Shown here in pieces: positions 23,596 through 34,048 of a stretch of DNA of 64,000 nucleotides (position 1 is the stretch's first letter; each line of letters opens with the position of its first letter). Below the pieces are notes generated by a model. That model searched no databases and was not told the DNA's origin. It was given only the letters and a program-made list of their open reading frames with translations. The DNA is from Akanthomyces muscarius (taxonomy: Eukaryota > Ascomycota > Sordariomycetes > Hypocreales > Cordycipitaceae): the NCBI RefSeq assembly GCF_028009165.1, contig NC_079246.1, positions 3,472,001 through 3,536,000 of the forward strand, given 5' to 3'. A program made the translations under genes and the position numbers.

Positions 23596-24150
23596 ATGTC
23601 CTTTCTCACGCCCTACCTCAACGGCGACGCCAGCCTGGCCATTGGCTCGCTGCCGCTGACGCTGCTCATCGCCGCGCTGCCGCACTGGTACACGATTGCG
23701 CGCGCCGAGGTCAACAAGGTGCAGGGCGGCTGGGCCAACGAGAACCCGCGGTCGTTTGTGGCGCGCCTCAATGCAAAGGCGGCCGCGGGCAAGAAGCTGA
23801 CGGACCTCGAGGGCACGATCCTGCGCGGCCAGGCGGCGCAGCAGAACGGCTTTGAGTGGTGGGCAGTTTGGGCCGCGGCGGTGGTGAGTACTTTTCTTCC
23901 CGCTCCTGCGCGGGAGGGTTGATGAGGCAGAAGACTAACCAGGGGTCAGATTCTGGGAACGTTTGCCAAGGTGCCGCAGGCGGACATGACGCGGTACACA
24001 GTCATTCACGTCGCGTGCCGCCTGGTGTACAACTACCTCTACGTCACCACGGCGAAGCGCTCGCTCAGCTACCTCCGCACGATTGTCTTCCAGGTCAGCA
24101 TCTACCCGGCGATTGCCATCTTTCTCAAGGCGGCGACCCTTCTGAACTAG
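23596..24150 (+). CDS. MAPEG-family membrane protein
   Basis: join(23596..23883, 23950..24150), 162 residues. The intron of 66 bases (GTGAGT..GTCAG) is in phase 0. Four membrane segments are visible: residues ~14-31, ~85-100 across the exon join, ~115-133, ~138-158. MAPEG-type features are ARAEVNKVQGGW after helix 1, RGQAAQQNGFEWWAVWAAAV before helix 2 and CRLVYNYLYV in the third. MAPEG proteins are microsomal enzymes using glutathione (conjugation or peroxidase reactions) or related eicosanoid-type chemistry. The fungal members are mostly uncharacterised. The length is typical of the family. Confidence 0.88.
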
Positions 24151-24844
24151 GGGGATTTACGTGTGGGCTTGGGTCAGACCGGTCAGATGTCATTATTCTT
24201 GCAAGTTTTCAGTATAGTGCAGTCATATAGAGGACTGGTCCGGACACTTGATTCTCAAAAAAACGAAGAGGATCTTGATCAAAAAATGAAACGAGTCACC
24301 TATCTTAGCAAATCTACTGCAAGCACTGCGTTCCAGTATGCTCAAATACCGTGCTGCTTTGTGACGCCACTCGTGACTTGTTCCACAGGTGTTGATCTAA
24401 CACTATCTTCACAAAATGCGGTTGTTGCCATGAATCACAGGGATAGTGTTTTGATCACGACTTTTGATCTTTATGAGACTAAGCTGGATCGATGGTGTCC
24501 GACTGTACTTCCCTGGGAATAATCTCATGTTAATGGCTACAGGCATGCCTGCTACCCTGAAGAGAAATAAGATGAGCGATGACAATCGAAAGATGCCTGT
24601 AAGTGCCAGTCTACCACGCGGGACCACGTGGGTAGAGGGGTTTGACGGTGTGCGGCGAGCTTCTGTATTGGCCGGACGTACACCAAGCAATAGCTCTTTT
24701 ACTGGCCGCATCAAGTCACAAACAGTCTGCGCCAACACTGCCGTGCCAGCCACGCCTGCCACGTGGCCATTGCGCAACACGAAACCTCGCTGTAAATCCG
24801 ATTAAATTTTGATATCGCCAAATATGCTATGAATCATGCAACGC
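24151..24844. other. Intergenic between convergent genes
   Basis: About 0.7 kb of 3' flanking sequence. No supported gene or repeat. Confidence 0.45.
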
Positions 24845-25483
24845 TCATTCTCTTTGCAAAACGACCAAGAGACCCATGATGCCCAGCATCGCCGTCTTCA
24901 TCCAAGGGTGCTCCGATAGCATAATGGTCACGTAGCCGACAAACGGGACGTAGCCAATGACGCTGCCGATAATATCCTGTCGCTCGAGGTAGTCCTGCCC
25001 GCGGGCGTAGAGTTCGGTATCGTCGCCGGCATTATTGTCGCCCTTGGTGAGGAGCTGCGCCTTTTCCCTGCGAGCTGTTAGCGCTGTCGACGTGACCACA
25101 GCAGCGGATACGTACCCGGATCCAAACTTGCGCACGACGCGGTGCACAATGGGAATGTCCTTGCCCTTGACGTTGTAGACGACGACCTCGCCGACGGCCG
25201 TCTCGGTCACCAGGTTGCGGTTCCAGAGGAGCAGCAGGTCGCCGCGCTGGAACGCGGGCTCCATGCTGCCGGAGAGGACGACGACGATTGGTGACGGCGA
25301 GTCGCTGAGAACCGAGAGACCTTTCCACATCTGTAGCGTGCTGTGTCAGTATTTATCCGTCGTTGCCGCAGAGCTGCAACAGCTCGTCGGATGGTCGCAT
25401 ACCATAAACGCCGACGACAGAATCAGGGCAAAGTTGAGGACCTGCGCGGCCGCTTGGCGCGGGTTCCCGAGGCTGGAAAGCAT
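24845..25483 (-). CDS. sec11: Signal peptidase complex catalytic subunit SEC11
   Basis: complement(join(24845..25067, 25116..25330, 25403..25483)), 172 residues, the usual SEC11 length. Exon 1 encodes the N-terminal anchor start ([20 protein letters not shown]). Exon 2 carries the catalytic serine in [15 protein letters not shown], then the catalytic histidine in [10 protein letters not shown]. Exon 3 has KGDNN with the catalytic aspartate. A second membrane segment near the C-terminus ([14 protein letters not shown]) completes the family pattern. The 48-base intron 25068-25115 (GTACGT donor, GCTAAC branch point) contains no stop and is a multiple of three, so retention would add 16 residues; family alignment favours splicing. 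The enzyme removes signal peptides from secretory proteins in the ER membrane. Confidence 0.95.
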
Positions 25484-26082
25484 GATTTGTATAGACGCAG
25501 GTGCTTTCTAGGTACTCAAGATCGTATCGGTTCGATTCGGGCAGAGACAAGGAATTGGCGAGCTTGCGACACGTAGGGAGCTTGGTGTCTTGTCGCTGGC
25601 GACTTCAGGACAAGGTGTGCTCAACGAGGCGCACGGACCAAGTATAGCTGTCCTCGATGGCCCCGCTAGTGGGAGGAAGCGGGTGAGATGACGGAGATGG
25701 GATACTTTACGCAAACTGGCAACGATGCAATAAAAAGAAAAGAAATGGCCTAATAATATGAAGAAAAGAAGCAGAGTCAGGCTCGCGATTTTTTCACTTA
25801 TGCACTTAGTACTCTGCTGATATGGCGTTGTCGTACAACCAGCTGGCGGCTGCGCTCCTGTCACTTGCAAGTACGGCACCTGCCAGCTGCCGTGCCTGCC
25901 ACTACAAACATCACCAACGCAAACAGGTTTTCTCCTTTTCTTTTCTTCCTCCTTAGCCATCCTTCATTGGAAATCATCACACTCTTCTCGCGGCCGCGGG
26001 AACTGGCTCTCACATTTCATCGCCGTCGTCTCCAGCTCGTGCTACTCCTCATTCACCACAAGTCTTACACGACCCGCCCAGC
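25484..26082. other. Divergent promoter region of SEC11 and the next gene
   Basis: About 0.6 kb between the divergent starts of SEC11 (-) and the membrane protein gene (+). No further gene seen. Confidence 0.5.
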
Positions 26083-27239
26083 ATGGCCAGAGACACGACG
26101 CCCCTCCTCGCCGGCCACATTGGCCATCTCCCCGGACCCAATATTGTCCACGATCATGTAAGTAATTCTGATTCTATCTTGACTTCCAGCTAACTGTGTA
26201 GCCTCCGCATCTTCGAGCCAGCCATTCGCCATGGGGTTAGATCCCCCAGCGTTTCCTCGTCAAGCTCCGCGGCCTCGTCCTGGCTTACCTGACCAGCACT
26301 GGCATCATGACATACTACTACAAGTATATAGAGTTTCGAGATCATCCAATCTGGTTTCTGCTCTTCCACTTTGGAACGTTGAGTTTTATTCTCACCCATT
26401 TGTGGACCGTCATTACACTTGTACGTACCTATTGACGCCATGTTTACTCCCGCTAACATCCCAGGCCTGGACGTTTACCCATCTCTACTATCCCGAAATC
26501 AAGAGAGGTATTCGCGATGTCAGAGATGTAGAGCGCGACGTTGGCAATATCGAGCACTGGATCGTCCAAAAACTGTCTCTGCCTTCGAACCTGGGCAGTC
26601 CCCGGAAGCAATTCGCGTTTCACATGTTTTACTCGACGACGACGGTGTTTGCCTTTATGAATCTTGTTACGTGGATTATCACACGCCAGCACAATCCCCA
26701 TGCAACAAGTGCTGAAGGGCCCTGTACGTTTTTTCGTGCTTTGATATGCCTCTCTAACATGCTGCAGTCACGCATTTGTTCGGAGTCGGCTGGTTCAAGA
26801 GTTTTGCTCTATTCAATCTCTACTTCACGCCCGCCATTGTCATGATTATCGAGACACTGTTCCTCAACAGCATAAAACGACCCCAGGTATGTTTGACGTC
26901 TGGAAAGTAATTCACAAACCTAATATTGTAGTCCATGGGCTCGCATCTCCTCGGACTGTCGTCTCTGTCGGGTTTGTACCTTGGTTGGGCTGCTCTTGGT
27001 GGCTACCTGACGGGCTGCTACCCATTCTACTGGCTCAACCCCGACTTTGTCGGATCCAAGGAGGCTGTCGCTGCCAACTGCATGGGATTTGTTGCACTGG
27101 CTCCTCTGAGTAAGCTGCCCATCTCTGGACAACTTCGTTGCTAACAAAAATAGTGTTTGTCTTGAAACAAGGCTTTATCGGTCTGCGTGAGGGCTTGACC
27201 AACGCCCCGGCAAGAATGAGAGAGGTGGCAAGTGGCTAG
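26083..27239 (+). CDS. Multi-pass membrane protein, FAR-17a/AIG1-like
   Basis: join(26083..26157, 26241..26420, 26465..26723, 26768..26886, 26932..27109, 27154..27239), 298 residues in six exons. Five small introns of 44-83 bases all obey GT-AG and keep the frame. About six membrane segments are visible, among them FLLFHFGTLSFILTHLWTVI, TTVFAFMNLVTWII, ALFNLYFTPAIVMIIETLF and LYLGWAALGGYLTGCYPFYW. The last segment, with its TG-x-x-PFxxL-like end, resembles FAR-17a/AIG1 proteins, which include lipid (FAHFA) hydrolases in animals. I rate this family call as moderate. Between helices 2 and 3 lies a charged loop (RGIRDVRDVERDVGNIEHW). Confidence 0.8.
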
Positions 27240-28251
27240 GAAGAAGCGGGTGATGGCTGAGTCGGCCACGGTCGGCGACGTTGACGAAGGAACATTGGAG
27301 CCCTATGAAATCACAAGCCCTACACTGCATCGTAGAATGCCGCTCTTTAACCTAGACAGCTTTACGAAATAGCATTATAAACCATTTTATTCCTAGACCC
27401 ATGTGTCTGGTGAGTATGATGAGTGCTTCGCTGCGACGCATTGTTACGAAGGTAGAGTGTAGTGACTGGCACTTGGCAGAGCAGGCGCCTATCGTGACAA
27501 TGACAATGGCTACCAATTCCCAACGGTCAGCCAGATACGATGGCGTGGTTTGAGTCGTATCGACAAAAGCAGCTGAGAGGTCCAAATATAGCACGCTGTC
27601 TCTGCTGCGCCCCGTGAGAGAAAAATCTTGCAGGCGGCGCGGCCCTACGAGACCCTGGGAGGCGGTGGCGCTGGGCGGGGAGAGCAGCTATTGGTGGTTA
27701 AATGCACGTGCTAACCCGATTTCGACCAGTCCAGCCGCTAGCGCCGTAGGGCCTGAAATCTGGTGCAAGCTCCCTGCAAGCTGCCTGCAAAGCCTTGACT
27801 CATCTGCTCGTGCCTGCCTGGAAGCCCGCTGGAACCCATGCAAGACAGGCGGTCGCTCGCTGTTGTACGGCATTGTTCCAGGCAACGTTGGCGCTAACAA
27901 GCCTCGTTTCATGGCGCCTTGCCCCTTTGGGACGACGGGCCGTGAGCTCATTTTATGCTCAGCCTGATCTCGCCTTTCGCTTCGCTGCCTTTGAGGGGCA
28001 GGCGAACCAGAAAAAACTTGACACTACCATTGTCGTCGCCGTCTTTCGTTAAAAGGCCATTCTGGGCCAGTCACTCTTTTTTTTCTCCCTGCTCGTTTTC
28101 CTTGCGGCTTGTTGTGCGGGATTGCTTGGTCGATACACTCGTTTACACGACCCCCTTTACACCTACGCCAACACCACATCCACGAGGACGCCAACGGCCA
28201 ACACACACGGGGTCACTCTGGTTCCCAGCGGTCAATTGCCTTTGCACGACC
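27240..28251. other. Intergenic and pyrimidine-rich leader
   Basis: About 1 kb. The frame of the next gene is open upstream to an ATG at 27955, but that stretch is C/T-rich, has leader-like composition and encodes no ordered protein, so it is treated as 5' untranslated sequence. Confidence 0.5.
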
Positions 28252-30243
28252 ATGGCCTCGCCGACTCCAGAAGCGACCGGCCATCTGCCCACTGTTCATG
28301 AATATGGCCAACGCGCACTAGGCGACCACCCAGCGGCTGGACCTTCAGCTGCGGCCGCGTCGCAGCCCTCGCCCGTCTCGCCGCAGACGACAGAGGCAAC
28401 GCCCGTCGCTCGTCACGCTGAGCCCGTCAGCCCCGAGCAGCAGCCCGGACAAGCTGTGCAGCCAGAATCGCATCGCGATGCGGCCGTCGCCGCCGACCCG
28501 CAGCAGCAGCAGCCAAACCACGTCCACGCCGAGGAAAAGACCAGCCACCTCTGGGCGTGGAAGCGCCGCCACATGCTTCTCGTCCTCGTCGCCTTTATCC
28601 TCTCCATCATCGGCCTGGGCTTCTCTGCGCACGCCGCCGCCTCGGGCTCCTTTGACCTGTCGAGCGAGGCGTCGATCCTGGCCATTCCCATCCCCATCTA
28701 CATTCTGACCATAGTCTTTGCGATTGCCGAGACGGCGGTCCGCGCGTCGCTCAAGTTCAAAAAGGGCCTCCATCCGTCGGTGCACGTGGGCGTCTGGCTC
28801 ATCTGCTGGCTCATCTACGCGGGGCTCGTCGCGGCCTTTGCGATTGTCGTCAACTGGGTGCTCTCCGACTACGCGTACCTGGACGACGAGGACGGCGAGC
28901 GGTCGTTTTACCACGGGCAGTTTGTCGCGCAGTTTGTCTTCATCTGCCTACTGTTCCTGGTTACGTTTATTCTGTTTATCATCGCGTGCATCGATACCCA
29001 GGCGTACAATGTCGCCAAGGCCACGATGCCCGCCGCCGACGCCACGGGCAAGTTCGACCCGAACCACCACGAGGACCGCTCGTGGCGCGTCACCAAGCTC
29101 GTCTTCAACGTGCTGGTCATTCTCTTTGGCATCATCGGCTTCGCGATTGGCCTGTCGATGGTGCGCTTCCACGACGCGTACTCGCTGAGCGGCGTCGTCT
29201 TTCCCGCGTGCGCGTGCGCGATGCTGATTGCCGTCGTCTGGGCGATTGCGGACCTGTGCTTCTCGCTGACGGGCCCCCGACGCAGCCTGCTACAAGGTAT
29301 TAACCCGGGCGCGCACGTTGGCATGTGGCTCGTCACGTGGATCATCCTGGCGATTGTGGGCGGCATCCTGACGACGTATGCGGTTCTCAATGTGGCACAG
29401 TGCCGGGACTGGAGGGACCGCAACGAGCGGAGGTCTACCGTGGCGGTGGACGCGTATGCGCTCGGGCTCGATGTGCCTGTTGTGAACGCGGCCATCGTCC
29501 CGAACCATGTTCGTCAGGTGAATGGTGTCACGTCGCTCACTGTGCTGGCGACGCCGACGATGAACTCACCAAGTGGTCTCCCCACGCTGCGGCCGACGAC
29601 CACGAGCATCCGCGGCAGCCTCCCCACCACGACGTCGTCTCCCTTTGGCAGCGACCCGTACGATCCGTACGACCCGTACGGCGACGACCCCGACGAGGAG
29701 GATCCGTACTACACCTATCCGTACCGCACCTCTTCCTCCTACTCCTTCACCTACACCCGCAGCAGCAGCTCCTACGGCAGCCGGCCCACCGACAGCCTCA
29801 ACGACCCCTACGACGACGACCCCTACAGCAACCGCCCCCACACCAGCAGCTACTACGACGATCCCTACGACGAGGACGACGACCTGGACGGGTTCTGCTC
29901 GCGGACGGGTGCAACCGGGCCCATGGTGGCCACGTGCGTCTTCATGTGGATCGTCTTTGTCTTTGCCTTTGTGCTGTTTGTCGCGGCGTGTGCGGACACG
30001 TATCTGCGGAACCACCTGCGGAACCCGTGGGCGGTTGTGTATGTGCCGGTCCCGGCAATGGGGCAGCAGCAGCAGCAGTATCAGTATCCGCAGCAGCCGA
30101 TTTACTCGAACGGGCCAATGATGCAGCAGGGCGCGGGGCAGCCGATGATACAGCATCAGGGACAGACTGTGCAGCAGCAGCAGCAGCAGCCGGTGCAGCC
30201 TGCGCAAGGGAATGTGGTTGAGTACTATGGTACCGCCCAGTAA
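28252..30243 (+). CDS. Eight-helix membrane protein with internal duplication and DPY-rich loop
   Basis: Single exon, 663 residues from ATG 28252. About 105 residues of Pro/Ala/Gln-rich cytoplasmic N-terminus are followed by two four-helix units. Unit 1 includes MLLVLVAFILSIIGLGFSAH, PIYILTIVFAIAETAVR, HVGVWLICWLIYAGLVAAF and FVFICLLFLVTFILFIIACI. Unit 2 includes LVFNVLVILFGIIGFAIGL, CACAMLIAVVWAIADLCF, HVGMWLVTWIILAIVGGI and CVFMWIVFVFAFVLFVAACA. Helices 3 and 4 of each unit align: GLHPSVHVGVWLICW with GINPGAHVGMWLVTW, and FIIACIDTQAYN with FVAACADTYLRN. Between helices 7 and 8 lies an extracytoplasmic-type loop of about 180 residues including Asp-Pro-Tyr repeats (DPYDPYDPYGDDPDEEDPYY). The C-terminus is Gln-rich. 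The layout is MARVEL-like in topology, but the family is not assigned and function is unknown. Confidence 0.85.
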   Translation: MASPTPEATGHLPTVHEYGQRALGDHPAAGPSAAAASQPSPVSPQTTEATPVARHAEPVSPEQQPGQAVQPESHRDAAVAADPQQQQPNHVHAEEKTSHLWAWKRRHMLLVLVAFILSIIGLGFSAHAAASGSFDLSSEASILAIPIPIYILTIVFAIAETAVRASLKFKKGLHPSVHVGVWLICWLIYAGLVAAFAIVVNWVLSDYAYLDDEDGERSFYHGQFVAQFVFICLLFLVTFILFIIACIDTQAYNVAKATMPAADATGKFDPNHHEDRSWRVTKLVFNVLVILFGIIGFAIGLSMVRFHDAYSLSGVVFPACACAMLIAVVWAIADLCFSLTGPRRSLLQGINPGAHVGMWLVTWIILAIVGGILTTYAVLNVAQCRDWRDRNERRSTVAVDAYALGLDVPVVNAAIVPNHVRQVNGVTSLTVLATPTMNSPSGLPTLRPTTTSIRGSLPTTTSSPFGSDPYDPYDPYGDDPDEEDPYYTYPYRTSSSYSFTYTRSSSSYGSRPTDSLNDPYDDDPYSNRPHTSSYYDDPYDEDDDLDGFCSRTGATGPMVATCVFMWIVFVFAFVLFVAACADTYLRNHLRNPWAVVYVPVPAMGQQQQQYQYPQQPIYSNGPMMQQGAGQPMIQHQGQTVQQQQQQPVQPAQGNVVEYYGTAQ

Positions 30244-31517
30244 TGGAGATATCGCGCGGTACAGATTAATGGAAGTCTGCATGGCGGGTTTCAATGTTGA
30301 TTCACGTCCAGTGAATTCTAATTTTCGGAGCAAGGCGGCATATTTTGATGATTTTTGCATTTGTCATTTCTTGATACCATTAGACTAGACCGGTCCAAGG
30401 CCATTTAATACAACGTTTAATATCCGAATCCAATTTCCATCACAATATAGCAAATTCAGCCGTTCTGAAATATGCGTCCTGTACATTCAAATCCTTTCGT
30501 AAAAATCTTTTCCATCCCTTGGCGGTTCGAGCCTGGTTCCGTCATCTTCACGTTGCAGGGTGCATTTGTAGCCATATGTGGAGGTCGTGTTGAAGCAAAC
30601 GGACGTGTTCTGGGACATTCGACTCTTTATTCATATTTAGCTGGGTGATTCGCTAACTGCATGCTGTCTTCTGTTTCGTTCTGGTTGACCTGTCCTTTCG
30701 CCCTGGCGGTCTTGGTATCGTCGTCTTCCGTCGCGGGGTTCGTGCTCAGCGATACATCTAGCAGCGGGCGAAAATGCTAACGTAGACTGTTAGAAGCGAA
30801 GTCCACGATGATGAGCTAAAAGAAAACAGCTTGAGTGTCAGTATCTACTTGCCTCAATTGATAGCACCAGCGATACGTCCAGGCTGTGGCCGGCCAGGGG
30901 CGAGTACGGCAGTCGACCGCAGAGGTAGCGGCAAGATCGCGCGCGGCAGTTCACCAGCAACAGCAGGTCCGGGCTCCAATCTGCCATCGGGACATGTAAA
31001 GGCAGCTGCTGGACACAACACAAGCGTCTTGCTGTAGTGGAGTTCCGTCAAGCCAAGAAAAAGGAGCAAGATCGTAATAATAAGGGTTGTAATAGGACTA
31101 GGTATGTAAGCACGACACCATGGCGATCGTCTCTCCTGTGGCTGCCGAGTCGCTTCGCCAGAACAACGAGAGCATAGCTTGGGCATCGGTGTTGCATATT
31201 AAAATGAGAGGTCTCGGCTTAGATGTGATATCCCCCCCCCCCTTTTTTTTTTCTTTCGGACTCTTGTCGGCGGCGAATCAGTGTGTTGTGTATGTGCGCG
31301 GAAAATCGACACATGGGTCGTGTAAGTCGGGATGTGTGGATAAAGCAGCCTCCCAACACGACAGTCGTTCATGGCAAGAAAATCCGCCAAGAGTATCATT
31401 AAAAAAAAGAGAGAAAGCCCAGCAAGCCCTGCTTTCAGGTACATGGAAGCAATTCAAAAGAAAAAAGAAAACCAAAAAAAACAACTACCTGCCCTTGACA
31501 ATTCAGGCCAAAAAGAA
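30244..31517. other. Intergenic with homopolymer tracts
   Basis: About 1.3 kb without a supported gene. It holds a run of about 11 C followed by about 10 T (31232-31252) and several A-rich stretches just before the tRNA. Confidence 0.45.
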
Positions 31518-31600
31518 CGACCCCGCCAGGACTCGAACCTGGAATCTCCGGTAGTCTCCGCAGCCGGAAACCGATGCCTTAGCCATTAGGCCACGAGGCC
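31518..31600 (-). tRNA. tRNA-Arg (anticodon CCG) with a 10-base intron
   Basis: On the minus strand, GGCCTCG pairs with CGGGGTC as the acceptor stem (one G-T pair), with discriminator G. The D arm, the anticodon stem TCGGT/ACCGG and the T arm CCAGG-TTCGAGT-CCTGG all fold. The anticodon loop reads TT-CCG-G, then a 10-base intron (CTGCGGAGAC), then T, i.e. the intron is after position 37 as usual for nuclear tRNAs. CCG decodes CGG arginine codons. CCA is not encoded. Confidence 0.9.
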
Positions 31601-31963
31601 GAACGCTAGATTAGTCATCTATTGTAACAGAAGAGGTCTATTGTCGCATATAACTGGCAATTGACTATATTTGCTTCTTTCGTTGCACAAAACTATTTAA
31701 TTGTGCATTTCCCTGTTTGATCAATATCCTCATGCTGGTCATGAGTGGTAGCTGATAGGTTGCACGCGATGGGCGGGAGAGAGGCATCTTTTCGCTCTCA
31801 CCACCACTTTACCTGCGTTTTCTCGATACAATGTCGACACAATCGTTGTGGCAGTATGACACGGATTGAAAATCGCATCGCTGATTTTTATAGAATGCTA
31901 CGCTAGCTAGCAAATGCATAAAGTCGTGCTGCTCATCAAAGCAGTATAAATACAATGTATTCC
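31601..31963. other. Intergenic, nothing seen
   Basis: About 0.36 kb between the tRNA and the 3' end of the ThrE-type permease. No feature recognised. Confidence 0.5.
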
Positions 31964-34048
31964 TCAGAAGCTGAACAATCCGCTGCGCTGCTTTCCATAC
32001 GGATACACAACGACGGCTGAAATAAACAACCCTACCGACACACCAATCGCCACCTCAATCATGCCGTAACCCAAGCCCGTGAGCGAATTGTTGGAATTGA
32101 CGACTGTGGCGTCATTAATCGTGCCGTCTTGGATCTGCTTCGAGTACTGCAGACCAGAAATGATGGCGCCGCTCGCAGCGAGACCCGACGACACAATGGT
32201 AAAGATGCCGGGGATAATAGCCGACGCGGCATGGCCATGCCAGAGACGACTATACAAATTCCCCGCTGTCCCGAGCGCAAACGCGCCGACCGTGTTGGCA
32301 AGCCCCGTAGAGGACCCCAGGCGGTCGCTCAGGAAATAGTTGGGCAGGTAACCGATGAGGCCAAAGACGGCCATGATGGGCGTCTGCCGGAAGCGCGCCT
32401 GGTTGACGAGCCCGGCGAGGATGCAGTACACGGCGACAAATGGAAAGTGCTGGACGTACTTGTTGCCGTAGGGCTCCTGGGGCTCGCCGACGCAGGAGCC
32501 CTCGCCGGTGGCGCCCTTGTCGATGAGGCCGTAGGCCGTGGTGCCAATGGTGACGCCGTACCCGAGGAACAGCGAGTAGAGGATGGTGTAGACGAGGCGC
32601 ACGGAGCCGGCGATGATTTGGTGCGACTGCAGCTCGAGGCTGCTGCAGAGAACGGAGAAGCCGGGCAGGATCATGCAGATGGACGACTGCGCAATGGCGG
32701 AGAAGCAAAAGACGTATTTTCGCCCGGTGAGGTCCGCAAACGGCCCGGTCGCGTGGATGGACCCGATGCCACGCGCGATGAACGAGGTGATGATGGCCAT
32801 GGCGACTTCAAAGACGTTGGCAAAGAGAATCGAGTGCGGCGCGACGACGTGCTGCATGAAGCCGACAAAGGCGCCGAGGAAGAAGATGATGGGCAGATCG
32901 ATCGGCCGCGCGCCAAACGCCCAGGGGCCGATGCACGCCGACGACAGGCCGTAGAGCAGTATGATGAAGGGCTTGTTGTAGCGGGGACTGCGCTTCATAA
33001 TCTTGTCGAGCTCCTCGGCGGCCTCGTCGGCGCCCGTCTTGTCGTGGATGACGCTCTTGTAGATGTTGTGCACTTCCGTCAGGCGGCTGAGGTCCATGCC
33101 CTGGACGGCGCGCACGAGCTTGACCTGGGCGGTGTGCGTCTCGCGGTCGTCGAAGCTCATGACCATGCAGCCGGGCATGTAGAGGAACTGGGCGCTGACG
33201 TCGAGGATGCCGGCCGTCATGACCATGTACTGCTCGAGGCGGTGGGTGGGCGCGCCGTAGGCCATGAAGGCGCGGCACAGCTGCATGATGTAGCGCTGGC
33301 GGGCTAGGATCGAGGCGACGTGCACGGTGAGCTTCTTGGCCTTTTTCCGCTGACGCTTGAGACGGCGCTGCTCGACGGCGGCCGGGGTGAAGGAGAGCTT
33401 GGGGAGGGACGAGCTGGATTTCTTCATGTTGGGGTCCTCGTACCACTTGGTGCGGCGGTCGCGGGCGGCGTCCTCGTCGAGATATTCTTTGTTGAGGAAG
33501 ACTTCCTTGTTGATGAGGTTCTTGCTCGTCTTTTCGAGCTGTGAGAGACGGAGGAGCGTCGAGAGGAGGCCGGCGTTGACGGGTGCTGAAGCGGGCTCGC
33601 CGCCGAGGCCGTCGGGGGTGGTGGCCGCCGTGCTGCTGCCCTCGGGCGTCGTGGCGCCTGTTGACAGACCGTCGACATGCTTGCTGTGTAGGCCAAAGGT
33701 GCGGATAATGTCGGCGGCTTCTTGGTCCTGCACGTCGCGGAGCGTTGAGGCGTTTGCCTTTTCCTCGTCGTGGTCGTGGCCGTCGTCGCTGGTGCGGTCG
33801 CCGGTGGCAGCGGCTTGGTGCAGGTCGTCGGTGGCGCCGACGTCGTTGGGGTGGAAGCCGGGATCGAGGCCGTCTTCGCCGTATTCGGGACGCCGCATGC
33901 TGTCGGCGATGGATTGAAACTTGACGGCGGCGAGGGCCTGTTTCCAGCGGTCCATGGTGACGACGTGTTCTATCGGCTGGGGAGGGTGATGGTGGGCAGT
34001 CGACGACGACGACGACGACAACGACTGTCGAAACAGCGGGTATGGCAC
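31964..34048 (-). CDS. ThrE/DUF1212 permease-like membrane protein (PRM10-like)
   Basis: Single exon, 694 residues from ATG 34048; an alternative start is ATG 33955 (MDRWKQALAA). The first ~230 residues are polar and disordered (His/Asp-rich). A basic stretch RRLKRQRKKAKK precedes the DUF1212/ThrE domain (ILARQRYIMQLCRAFMAYGA, HRLEQYMVMTAGILDV, FDDRETHTAQVKLV). About ten membrane helices follow, including PFIILLYGLSSACIGPWAF, FVGFMQHVVAPHSILFANVF, LVYTILYSLFLGYGVTIG and a C-terminal ThrE_2-type unit ending VSVGLFISAVVVYPYGK. The bacterial founder ThrE exports threonine and serine. Fungal homologues such as yeast PRM10 are little characterised, so the substrate is not known. Confidence 0.9.
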   Translation of the reverse strand: MPYPLFRQSLSSSSSSTAHHHPPQPIEHVVTMDRWKQALAAVKFQSIADSMRRPEYGEDGLDPGFHPNDVGATDDLHQAAATGDRTSDDGHDHDEEKANASTLRDVQDQEAADIIRTFGLHSKHVDGLSTGATTPEGSSTAATTPDGLGGEPASAPVNAGLLSTLLRLSQLEKTSKNLINKEVFLNKEYLDEDAARDRRTKWYEDPNMKKSSSSLPKLSFTPAAVEQRRLKRQRKKAKKLTVHVASILARQRYIMQLCRAFMAYGAPTHRLEQYMVMTAGILDVSAQFLYMPGCMVMSFDDRETHTAQVKLVRAVQGMDLSRLTEVHNIYKSVIHDKTGADEAAEELDKIMKRSPRYNKPFIILLYGLSSACIGPWAFGARPIDLPIIFFLGAFVGFMQHVVAPHSILFANVFEVAMAIITSFIARGIGSIHATGPFADLTGRKYVFCFSAIAQSSICMILPGFSVLCSSLELQSHQIIAGSVRLVYTILYSLFLGYGVTIGTTAYGLIDKGATGEGSCVGEPQEPYGNKYVQHFPFVAVYCILAGLVNQARFRQTPIMAVFGLIGYLPNYFLSDRLGSSTGLANTVGAFALGTAGNLYSRLWHGHAASAIIPGIFTIVSSGLAASGAIISGLQYSKQIQDGTINDATVVNSNNSLTGLGYGMIEVAIGVSVGLFISAVVVYPYGKQRSGLFSF

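Noticed and set aside
29566..30360. Minus-strand frame opposite the DPY-repeat loop
   Set aside because: Generated by the repetitive codons of the membrane-protein gene on the other strand; Val/Arg/Gly repeats without domain content.
30520..30545. GGTTCGAGCCTGG as the T-arm of a second tRNA
   Set aside because: No matching acceptor, D or anticodon stem can be folded around it.
32129..33307. Long plus-strand open frame (392 codons) inside the permease gene
   Set aside because: It is the antisense shadow of the GC-rich ThrE-type gene; the translated protein has no ordered features, whereas the minus strand gives clear helices and family motifs.
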